Assembly: GCF_037893015.1 (NCBI RefSeq)
Contig: NC_133658.1
Coordinates: 888,251,580-888,315,579 of the forward strand
Origin: Macrotis lagotis
Lineage: Eukaryota; Chordata; Mammalia; Peramelemorphia; Peramelidae
Reading direction: 5' to 3'
Length of the DNA stretch: 64,000 bases
Shown here piece after piece: positions 55,899-64,000 of this stretch. Under the pieces are notes generated by a model. That model had not been told where the DNA came from and did not search any database. It was given only the letters and a program-made list of their open reading frames with translations. Each line of letters begins with the position of its first letter. Within the stretch, counting starts at the first letter, position 1. The position numbers and the translations under genes are program-made.

Positions 55899-55990
55899 GG
55901 TAATTATTAAGTGTCTGAGGCCGCATTTGAACTCAGGTCCTCCTGACTCCAGGCTGGTGCTCTAACCACTGAGCTTCCCAGCTGCTCCTG
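55899..55990 (-). mobile_element. SINE fragment, antisense
   Basis: 'taattattaagtgtctgagg' to 'gagcttcccagctgctcc'; lacks the tail half, which ends at the CT tract. Confidence 0.85.
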
Positions 55991-56058
55991 ATAATTATTC
56001 TTTAAAAAAAAATTTTAGAAAGGCTAATCATTCTCTAAAAAATAATGAGCCGGGGGGC

Positions 56059-56172
56059 GGGGGCAGCTAGGCGGCTCAGTGGATAGCGCCCCGGCCCGGG
56101 CACTTAATCGGTACCGGCTGTGTGGCCTTGGGCAGGTCGCTTAACCCCATTTGCCTTAAATAAAAAAGAAAA
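56059..56172 (+). mobile_element. Short SINE, internally deleted, GC-shifted
   Basis: 'gggggcagctaggcggctca' then 'gatagcgccccggcccgggc'; about 35 bp around the 'gtcaggagtac' segment are missing. It lies at the edge of the ACOT7 CpG island and is richer in CpG than other copies. Confidence 0.85.
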
Positions 56173-56194
56173 GGTAACGAGCTGCAGTCCTCAA

Positions 56195-56838
56195 GCTCCG
56201 CTCGCCACACACGGCGGTCAGTAAAATAAACAAGGCGGCCCGCGGATGCTCGGGCCTTTAGGTCCAGTTCCCCCGGTATCTCCCTTGGACTGGAGGCCCC
56301 CCGGGGGGCGGGAGGCCACAAAGGTCGGCAGGGTGGAGGCCTCCGGGGCCCACGTTGCGCGGCCCTTCCGGCCCCAGGGTCGAGCGCGCGCCAGGCCCGG
56401 CCCGGGTGGGCAGAACCCGGCCAACGGCCCCGGCACGCTCGGAGGCGGCGGTTCCCGCCCAACCGCGGCGAGGCGCTCGCGAGCCGCCGCCCCGCAGCCG
56501 GCGGAGGAGCGTGGCGGCCGGAGCGAGGGCAGCGCGGACGCGGCCCCCCGCCCCCGCGGCTCCCCGCCCCCGCTCTCCCCGCCCCCGCTCTCGGCCGGCG
56601 CCTGCTCAGTGCGCGGCCCGGGCTGGGCGGGGCCCCGAGGGGAGCGGCGCGGCCCGGGGGCGGGGCTCGGCCTCCAGCGCGGCGCCCGATTGGTCTGTCC
56701 GGGCGGCGGCCCCGCCCCGCCCCGCCGTGCCCCCGCCTCCTTCCCTCCCCTTCCATGGCGCCACCCGGCCTCATTCATTCCTCCCTGGGCCACTCGGAAG
56801 CCGGCGAGTCCTCGCGGCGGCCCCGGAGCGGCGACACC
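56195..56838 (+). promoter_or_regulatory. ACOT7: ACOT7 CpG-island promoter and 5' UTR
   Basis: Very CpG-dense sequence that continues to about 57470. No TATA box. GC boxes at 56655-56666 and 56710-56727 (cccgccccgccccgcc) flank a reversed CCAAT box, gattggtct (ATTGG at 56689-56693), a typical NF-Y/Sp1 arrangement. Transcription is expected to start within 56720-56800. The position is inferred from sequence only. Confidence 0.8.
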
Positions 56839-56885
56839 ATGTCGGGCGAGGAGACCGCGTCCCCCTCCGCCATCCAGATCAGCAG
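56839..56885 (+). CDS. ACOT7: ACOT7 first coding exon (acyl-CoA thioesterase 7)
   Basis: The exon codes MSGEETASPSAIQIS plus two bases of an Arg codon, then a donor site AG|gtaacg at 56886. The human BACH-type isoform begins MSGPDVETPSAIQICR and splits the same codon. ACOT7 hydrolyses long-chain acyl-CoA to free fatty acid and CoA, mainly in brain cytosol, through two hotdog domains; none of these lies in this window. The ATG context (gacaccATGt) is acceptable. Support: sequence similarity of the short exon, a CpG island exactly here, and its position downstream of HES2 in the same orientation as in other mammals. The alternative first exon that gives the mitochondrial-type N-terminus was not seen. 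Confidence 0.9.
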
Positions 56886-56970
56886 GTAACGCGGGCCCGA
56901 GGCCGCTCCCGAGGCGGGGCCTGCGGCGGCCGGGGCAGCGGGATGCTCCGCTCGGCCTGAGTCACCTCCG

Positions 56971-57262
56971 GGGCCGGGCCGGGCCGGGCCGAGCCGGGCC
57001 TGGCCGAGCCGGGCCGAGCCGAGCCGAGCCGGGCCGAGCCGAGCCTGGCCGAGCCGGGCCGAGCCGAGCCGAGCCGGGCCGAGCCGAGCCGAGCCGAGCC
57101 GAGCCTGGCCGAGCCTGGCCGAGCCGAGGGCCCGAGCCGAGCCGAGCCGAGCCTGGCCGAGCCGGGCCGGGCCGAGCCTGGCCGAGCCGGGCCGAGCCGG
57201 GCCGGGCCGAGCCGAGCCGAGCCGAGCCTGGCCGAGCCGGGCCGGGCCGGGCCGAGCCTGGG
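56971..57262 (+). repeat. GGGCC/GAGCC pentamer array in ACOT7 intron 1
   Basis: About 58 tandem pentamers (gggcc, gagcc, some tggcc), starting 85 bp after the exon. Starts with four consecutive gggcc units. One interruption (gagggcccgagcc, about 57125). Produces spurious frames on both strands because pentamers contain no stop. Confidence 0.97.
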
Positions 57263-59364
57263 GCCCGCCCCAGGCCCGCCCAGGCCCGCGCCTCCATCCT
57301 CCCCTCCGCACGCCGCCCCCCAAGTCATGGGCACCCCAGTGCCCCCGACTGAGCCGCATCCCTGCATCCCGCCCCTCCCCGTGGCGCCCCGACAGTGCCG
57401 CCCCCGTACACAGGGGTCCCCCTCTGCCCCTCAGCCCCTTTCCCTTCCCATGCCCCCCTTGTTTACATCTCAGGCTCACTCCAGAGCCCCCCCATAATTG
57501 TCACCTCTGACCTCAGGCCTCCCCTCCCTCTCCCTTCTCCCTGTCTCCTCCCAAGCCGAGCCCCATCCTTTCTTAACCTCTTATCTCCCCCAAATCCCGC
57601 CCTCCTCTGCCCTCCCCACTCTCACCTCCTTCCCCACAGTTGAGCCCATCCTTTTATTTTCCTCCATTCTTAGCTCAGCCCCAATAACTTCCCACCCCAT
57701 TCGTTTTTGCTGCCCTCCGTGCTGCCCGTCTCCTCCCTACTCCAATACCTTCTCCCTGGGACTCATCCTCATTCTTTTATTTGCCCCAAAATAACTCGAA
57801 CCCCCAAACCCCAAATCCTATACTCTGGAAAGACCAAACCCCCTCTGGGACGCATCTCATCCCCCCAACCCCAAATAAAAAATGAATAACAACCAGCTTC
57901 CATTCTTTGCCCATAGCTTAGGCACATGGGTTTTTAACCTTCACCTTGCCCAGATCTCCCCCAAATGCTCCTTTTTCCTACCCGTTAGTTCCTTTGTCCT
58001 CTGTGTCATTCAGCTTGAGGATCACCCATGCTTGCATCCTACCCTAGTTATACAACCCTGTGATCTGTCTCCCTCCCTATGGGGCTTCAACCTGCTAGAA
58101 CTTAGAACTGGCATCCTGTTCCTTGTTTGCATTCCCCCCCTTAAATTGGTGCAGCCCTAAGGGCCTGGCAGATAACATTGTCGGTTGGCACGAGGAAAGG
58201 GAGATCTGTTACCTTTTTTTCCTCCTTGCACTTAGAGCAGTGGGCTTGCTGTTTTCTAATCATCTCTGTGATCTTCTCCTGACCTTATTCATGTGTACAG
58301 TAGGAAGGTTTGAGCTGGAAGGAACCTTAGAAATAAACCAGTCCAATTCCCTCATTTTGCATAGGAGAAAACAGACCCAGAAAGGTAAAGCGATCCAGTC
58401 TTTGATGCTTGATACGTGCTGCCCATGTGACTTGGCCCCGACAAGTCCCTTACCTTTCTGGGGCCTAGTTTTCTCCTGGGTCTAACGCCTGGTTTTGAGT
58501 GGGAGATATCAGATGGCACTATCCTGCCACCCAAGGTCACTAAGGCAGGATGAAGCTGAGCCCCCTGCCTACTTTGTGGTAGGGTCCACTGAGCACATTT
58601 TCTTGCCTATTGCTTGTTTTCAACTCAAAAGACCAAAGAACATCATCTTCTTATTATCTAGGGCTTGCCAAGGGTCAGCCTAAGTGCTTAAAAATTACTG
58701 TCTCGTTTGATCCTTGCTTTTGTGATACGCCCTAAAGTGACATCTCTGGTTGTTGCAGACCGGCTGCTTTCCTCCAGATCCTTTGTCTCCATTGATTTGC
58801 ATCTATTTCTAATACACCTCTCAGTGTGGCTCTGTTTTCATCTGCCCACATAACCACTAGGAGAGCAAGATTTTGTCCCGGAGTGGCAGAGACCCAGTTT
58901 CTTTGGCATTTACTTCCTCCACCTTGTAGTGACATGCAGCAATCCTTGTTTGTCCAATGATCTGAGGCTTATCCTGGCTTCTAATTTATTTGGGTGTGTA
59001 ACCTGAGTTACCTCTAATCAATAGATCTCACCATCATTTGCTGTTTGCCGGGCTATATGATCTTCTACCAGATCTACTCCCCAGTCCCTTTTCTTTGGTA
59101 ACTTCTAGTATCTTAGTTGGAAATAAGGTAAAGACCAGTTTTTCAATGAGTAAAGAGCAAACTAACTATGGAGGGGGATTTGCCTTTGCCACTCTTAAGA
59201 CAGTGTTTATGAAGCTTTCAAAGGAGCAGAAATAGGTTTTCCCCCTTCAAATGACTTAGATGCAGGGACAGACTAACTGACTGATGGATAGACAGCCAGG
59301 AAGAAAGATTTTCCTCTTTTAGGTCACTGAATCTTTGAAAGAGCAGGTGAAATTGGGGACCTGA

Positions 59365-59504
59365 TTTTATTTTATTTTTTATTTAAAACAGTGGGATTAA
59401 ATGATTTGCCCAAGGTCACACAACTAGGAAATTATTAAAGTGCCTGAGATTGGATTTGAACTCAGGTTCTCCTCAAGGCTTGTGCTTCACCTAGCTGCTT
59501 CCCC
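59365..59504 (-). mobile_element. Older short SINE, antisense
   Basis: 'gtgggattaaatgatttgcc' to 'gtgcttcacctagctgcttc'; diverged and with a deletion near the head. Confidence 0.8.
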
Positions 59505-60410
59505 AATTGGGAACTTGAAAAGGAATGTTTTTGGATTGGGAGGAGAGGGGCCTGTTTCTGAGGGATTATATCATCATTTATGGGAAGGGCCAGATACTGT
59601 CAACAAGCTAACTTCCACTCTTTCCCAAAATGCCTCTCTTCTTAAAAACAGAATCAATTTGGGCAGTTGTTTTGCTTCCTAAAGTGCCTTTAACAATGAT
59701 TCTAGACTCTGACTTCCGTGACACAATTGTGTAATTCCAAGTATTTTTTTTTATTCTGGGCCTATGAGTATGAATACTAGGAAACCACCAGGAGGTGATT
59801 TTGATGGTGGTGGTCAAGATATGCTTGTGTTTTTTTGGGACTCCATTTGTACAGGGCACAAATCAATGGCTGGTATATAGTAGGCACTATATAAATGTTA
59901 GCTATATTTTTGATGATAATGATGAGATTTGACCCCCAAAAAGAGAAATGCATAAAAAAAAAAGAGAAAAAAAATCTTTTTAAATGGAAATATTTCTGGG
60001 GGGGGAAGGTAATTTTAGTTTCTAGCTTTGCTTAGGAACTATATTTAGGGTCATGGTACTATAAGACACTCCCTTCCCATCCCCCCAAGTTGTTTAGTTG
60101 GTTTTTATTGATTTAGATTTAGACAGAAGGAAGCCTAGCTTACATGTATGCACCTGGGCCTTCCATGAGGGAAGAGGCCTTGAATGGTACTTTGTACACA
60201 GAAGTGTTAAATAAATAAAGTTGAACTTGGAAGCAGCAGTAGAGGCACCTCACCTGGCAGTGACTTGGCAGAGATAAGAGGTTTACACATTGGCAGCTAG
60301 ACCTGGGTGGCTAAATAAAGGGCAATCCTGAGGTGAGGCTTAAGAAATAAAAATATTTGTTTTTTAAAAAATTCTTATTATAAAATATCTTTTTAATAAG
60401 CCTGCTTGTC

Positions 60411-60598
60411 AGGGCCCCTAGATGACTTGGTGGATAGAGCAATAGGCTTAGTAGCTGTATGACCTTGGGCAAATCACTTTTGCCCTATTCCACTGGAGAA
60501 GGAAATGACAAACCATTCCAGGGTCTTTGCTAAGAAGACCTAATGGACAGTATTTGCATGTTATACTTAGCAAGTTGGACAAGACTGCAAAACAAGAG
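60411..60598 (+). mobile_element. RTE-tailed marsupial SINE
   Basis: 'tagatgacttggtggataga', 'ccactggagaaggaaatgac', 'cttagcaagttggacaagac'; the part after the head is shortened. Confidence 0.8.
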
Positions 60599-60814
60599 TA
60601 GGTGCCATTGCAGTCACAAGTCCAGTCGTCTTTTCCAAAATATCCCCTTCCCTTCCCAAAGAATAAAAATGAGGGAGAAAAAAGTGGTTTAGCAAAACTA
60701 ACCCAACACATCAACCAGGTTTGACAGTGTTGACAGTTCTTTTCCTTTCCCCTACCCCTGCAAAGAAAAGGGGAGGAGAGATGATTCTCTTTTGGGGCCA
60801 GTTGTAGTCGTTAT

Positions 60815-61070
60815 CATCATGATAATAACATTCATACAGTTCCTACTGTTGGCCAGGCAATTTGCAATTATTATCTTATTTGATCCTCATCACAACCCTG
60901 AGAAGTAGGAATTATTATTATTATTAGTCTCATTTTAAAAAAGAGGAAACTGAAGCAGATAGACTAATTGACTCATCCAGGGTCATATGGTTGGTAGATA
61001 TCTGAGACCAGATTTGATCTAACTCCAGAAAGGGGCCAGTTTTCTGTCCATTGTGCCACCAAGTGACTGA
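60815..61070 (-). repeat. MIR/Ther-like element, antisense, near full length
   Basis: 'cttatttgatcctcatcaca', 'agaggaaactgaagcagata', 'tccagggtcatatggttggt', 'tgtccattgtgccaccaagt'. Confidence 0.75.
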
Positions 61071-61234
61071 TAATTTCCTAGCACTCAGTTTCTTTTTTTG
61101 TTGGTCTTCCTGTTTCCATTTTTATTAGGGGAATTGCAGATGCCCCAAGTGCTTCTGATGCTGCCACACTGTGGAAGAGGTCCTGCTGCGATGTGCAAGA
61201 GACACCTTGGAGAGTTCTCTGGTCTGCTAGCGCT

Positions 61235-61585
61235 GGCCAGCTCCAGTCCTCCTCATTGTTGTTTCCTGGTTCTAGTTGCTTTACTGTGTATCAGTTCATG
61301 CTTCTCTGAATTCTTCCGATTTGTTGTTCCTATGATTTAGCAGTATGAGTTTGTTGCTTTACCTTTCTTCAGTCCGTAGGAATTACCTTTGTCAGAAGTG
61401 CTCTGCTATCACAAAAAAAGACTGGGTTGGGTATTTTGGTGTTTGTGGGACCTCCTTTTACTCCCTATTTTGCTGTGGGATTTCTGGTTACTCACTTTTC
61501 CTTTAGCTAATTCCCAGTCACTTCTTGGAACAGTTGGACAGTTTGGGAGCCCCACCAAAGGTGTGATGATGTGTTTGTTTCTTTA
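61235..61585 (-). mobile_element. Old L1 3' fragment, antisense
   Basis: 'gtatcagttcatgcttctct', 'gctctgctatcacaaaaaaa', 'cagtttgggagccccaccaa' follow reversed L1 order, strongly decayed. Confidence 0.55.
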
Positions 61586-61597
61586 GAAGTCCCTCAG

Positions 61598-61754
61598 GGG
61601 CAGCTAGGTGGCACAGTGGATAGAGCACTGGCCCAGGAATCAGGAGGATCTGAGTTCAAATGTGACCCTTAATAATTTTATTACTAATTACCTAACTGTG
61701 TGACTTTGGATAAGTCACTTTAACACCATTGCTTTAAATAACAATTTAAAAAAA
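61598..61754 (+). mobile_element. Short marsupial SINE (WSINE1-like)
   Basis: Sense copy, perfect 13 bp duplication agaagtccctcag at 61585-61597 and 61755-61767. Confidence 0.95.
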
Positions 61755-62005
61755 AGAAGTCCCTCAGTATTATCTCTTCTCTTCGCTCATCCTTCTTGTC
61801 AGTTAACTGGATTCGAGGTTCTAGGTAGACTGGGACAATAGAGAGGGGCACCCTGACAGATGTAGGCAGAAGGTCCAGGTGCAGACCCCCTCCCCCTTCT
61901 CATTTGTAAAGTGGTTGGTTTTAGCCCTAGATCTCTATTCTTTGGATTTTGGAATGATCTTTCCCATGGTGGATAATAATTTGCTATACTTGTTTAAGTG
62001 GGAAA

Positions 62006-62157
62006 AGGGGCATCTAGGTGGCACAGTGGCCTTGGAGCCAGGAGGACCTAAGTTTAAATGTGACATTAAACACTTAATTACCTAGCTATGTGATCTTGGG
62101 TAAATCACTTAACTCCTTGCAAAAAACCAAAAAACCAAAACCAACCAAACAAAAAGA
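62006..62157 (+). mobile_element. Short marsupial SINE (WSINE1-like)
   Basis: Sense copy with 'ggtggcacagtggccttgga' (tRNA box region deleted) and an aaaacc-repeat tail. Duplication ttaagtgggaaa at 61994-62005 and 62158-62169. Confidence 0.93.
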
Positions 62158-62228
62158 TTAAGTGGGAAATGACTTGTTAGACTTAAATAATGAGTAATTC
62201 CCTCTCTGCTTTGGCCATCAGATTTTTT

Positions 62229-62369
62229 TTTTTTAGGTTTTTGCAAGGCAAATGGGGTTTAAGTGGCTTGCCCAAGGCCAAACAGCTAGGTAATTATTAA
62301 GTGTCTAAGACCGGATTTGAACCCAGGTACTCCTGACTCCAAGGCCGGTGTGCCACCTAGCAGCCCCCA
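62229..62369 (-). mobile_element. Short marsupial SINE (WSINE1-like)
   Basis: Antisense copy, duplication gccatcagatttttt at 62214-62228 and 62370-62384; a ~15 bp deletion near the head. Confidence 0.95.
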
Positions 62370-62576
62370 GCCATCAGATTTTTTATCCAGAAATATTAGA
62401 TGCAAAGATTTTTTTCTCTTTTCTTTCCTATCCTCTGTATATTGCTTAGCTTTGATATATTAGCCAAGGAAACTGCAGTTGACTTGATATGTAGTTGTGG
62501 TAACTCAGCAATAGCTGTTTCATCTTGAAAGGACAAAGAGTTTATAAAAAGTATGAATTAGACTGATAAACTTTTT

Positions 62577-62728
62577 TTTTTTAGGTTTTTTTGCAAGGCA
62601 ATGGGGTTAAGTGGTTTGCCCAAGGCCACAAAGCTAGGTAATTATTAAGTGTCTGAGACCAGATTTGAACCCAGGTCCTCCTGACTCCAGGACCAGTGCT
62701 TTATCCACTTCAACACCTAGCTGCCCCT
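62577..62728 (-). mobile_element. Short marsupial SINE (WSINE1-like)
   Basis: Antisense copy, perfect 15 bp duplication actgataaacttttt at 62562-62576 and 62729-62743. Confidence 0.96.
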
Positions 62729-62924
62729 ACTGATAAACTTTTTAAAGAACTGTCACAAAATGCACCTTGAGATAATTCAGCTCAGATAGGAGGGTTTTAA
62801 AAGGCAACAGCTTAGCTTGGGCAGATTGACTTGAAAGGGTCAGATCACATACTGGAGGCTTCATTTCTTCCCAAGGAGCTGGAAATGTTAAGTTTGACTT
62901 AGAAATTGTCCTTTACCATTTTTT

Positions 62925-63054
62925 TTTAAAGTTTTTTCAAGGCAATGGAGTTAAGTGGCTTGCCCAAGGTCACACAGCTAGGTAATTATTAAGTGTCTGA
63001 GGCTGGATTTGAACTCAGGTACTCCTGACTCCACTGCACCACCTAGCCACCCTG
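62925..63054 (-). mobile_element. Short marsupial SINE (WSINE1-like)
   Basis: Antisense copy with a ~20 bp deletion before the head; cctttaccattttt (about 62910) and cctttgccattttt (63056-63069) flank it. Confidence 0.93.
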
Positions 63055-63184
63055 GCCTTTGCCATTTTTGAATTGTACTGTTGTAATGTGTAAAATTATA
63101 ACAATTCTAATGAGGATACTTTGTATCTCTGTAGCACTTTCCACTTTCCCATAAAAATCTTATTTGATTTTCTTACTAACATTG

Positions 63185-63330
63185 ATAGACACAGGCTGGA
63201 TCTAGTGGATAGAAAGACAACCTCTTGTCAGTAATACCAGGGTTCAGATCTGGCCTTTGATACACACTGGCTATAAGACCCTGGCTTAGCCTCTCAAGGA
63301 GGTCTGTAAGAGCATCAGTTGCAGAGAAGA
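63185..63330 (+). repeat. Older marsupial SINE/MIR-like element
   Basis: 'ggatctagtggatagaaaga', 'agggttcagatctggccttt', 'ggctataagaccctggctta'. Confidence 0.6.
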
Positions 63331-63556
63331 CCTGGGAACTGCATCACAGGGTTTCTGGTACAAAATAAGATCCTACCATTAAATTAAAAAAAGGGGAGAA
63401 GGGAACTAGATTTTGTTGTGTCAAAGGCTCTAAAATTTTAATTTAATGAATATTTATTAAACACCTTCTTTGTTCAGGGGAGAGACAACCTGAACAGTGG
63501 ATAATGAGTCCACCTGAGAGTCTGGGAGAGAGGAGTTCCAAGCCTGTCTCTGACTT

Positions 63557-63722
63557 TTTTCTTTTTTTTTTTTTTTAAAGGTTTTTGTAAGGCAAATGGG
63601 GTTAAGTGGCCTGCCCAAGGCCACACAGCTAGGTAATTATTAAGTGTCTGAGACTGCATTTGAACCCAGGTACTCCTGACTCCAGGGCTGGTGCTTTATC
63701 CACCACGCCACCTAGCTGCCCC
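63557..63722 (-). mobile_element. Short marsupial SINE (WSINE1-like) in an older SINE
   Basis: Antisense copy; tgtctctgactt at 63545-63556 and 63725-63736. The older sense SINE is visible on both sides ('gagaggagttccaagcctgt' before, 'gactatgggcaaatcattta' after). Confidence 0.94.
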
Positions 63723-63759
63723 ATTGTCTCTGACTTCTTGTGACTATGGGCAAATCATT

Positions 63760-64000
63760 TAACCTTGCAGTGAGGTGGCTAGGTAAAGTACTGGGCTTGG
63801 AGGCAGGAACCCCTTTGGTCAGTCTGTCTTGAGGCATTTACTTGCTTAGTTGTGTGACCTGGACAAGTCATCTCACCTGTTTGCCTCAGTTTTCTCAACT
63901 ATAAACTAGGAACCGTAACTGGAAATTGGTAACCCTTCCAGAGTTGTAGTGAGCCTCAGATGAACTAAGAATTGAAAGGTGCTTCTCTCAGTGCCCTGTG
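63760..64000 (+). repeat. Older marsupial SINE, cut by the window edge
   Basis: 'gtgaggtggctaggtaaagt', 'gcttagttgtgtgacctgga', 'tttgcctcagttttctcaac'. Confidence 0.65.

Larger units (their letters stand above)
57263..64000 (+). other. ACOT7: ACOT7 intron 1 (partial), no further exon seen
   Basis: A C-rich stretch (57300-57890) follows the array. No exon with the expected next residues (IMRPDDAN-type) is found before the window ends, so intron 1 is longer than 7.1 kb. An ancient MIR-type motif (gaaggaaccttagaaataaa) lies at about 58319. From 59.4 kb it is dense in SINEs, listed separately. Confidence 0.75.

Noticed and set aside
54874..55965. Long Leu/Ser-rich and Arg/Glu-rich open frames (up to 363 codons)
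   Set aside because: They are translations of the CT/GA simple repeat, open in several registers at once; no splice, start context or domain supports a gene.
56246..57479. Long Pro/Ala/Arg/Gly-rich frames across the ACOT7 CpG island on both strands
   Set aside because: High GC content and the pentamer array make stop codons rare. The ACOT7 exon in the correct frame explains the coding signal.

Overview
The window is vertebrate nuclear DNA from a marsupial, probably an Australian (dasyurid-like) species. The evidence is the very dense load of marsupial retroposons: about thirty copies of a ~150 bp tRNA-derived SINE (WSINE1-like), longer marsupial SINEs, SINEs with an RTE-type tail, marsupial-type L1, RTE/BovB, L2 and L3/CR1. 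The species call is inference from repeat style only.

Only two genuine genes are visible, both on the + strand. HES2 (four coding exons, 5106-6020, 172 codons ending in WRPW) lies in a CpG-rich block at the left. The first coding exon of ACOT7 (56839-56885) lies in a strong CpG island at the right, and the rest of the window is ACOT7 intron 1. HES2 followed by ACOT7 in the same orientation matches the mammalian order (human 1p36.31). The ~50 kb between them is intergenic and mostly nested transposable elements.

Layout: 0.7-3.2 kb, an L2 split by later DNA; 4.2-4.6 kb, a 45 bp x 7 minisatellite just upstream of HES2; 6.6-7.6 kb, an unexplained inverted duplication in the HES2 3' flank; 17.7-22.4 kb, an old L1 split by an antisense RTE/BovB that itself contains an antisense L1 and two SINEs; 23.0-26.3, 35.9-38.6 and 39.5-42.3 kb, three copies of an ORF1-only L1 derivative (HAL1-like); 31.4-32.5 and 53.8-54.9 kb, two related LTR-like elements each carrying an L1 insertion; 46.8-52.4 kb, L1 pieces inserted into one another; 54.9-55.9 kb, a ~960 bp polypyrimidine tract; 56.2-57.3 kb, the ACOT7 CpG island with a GGGCC/GAGCC pentamer array just inside intron 1; 59-64 kb, an intron-1 cluster of SINEs in both orientations.

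The most interesting signal is the HAL1-like family. It has an L1 ORF1 but no ORF2. Two copies with independent target-site duplications share the same two premature stops in ORF1. Its 3' tail contains three antisense SINE-derived blocks whose differences from ordinary SINE copies are strongly biased to A-to-G on the element's sense strand, as expected if an RNA edited by an ADAR-type enzyme had been reverse transcribed and then amplified.
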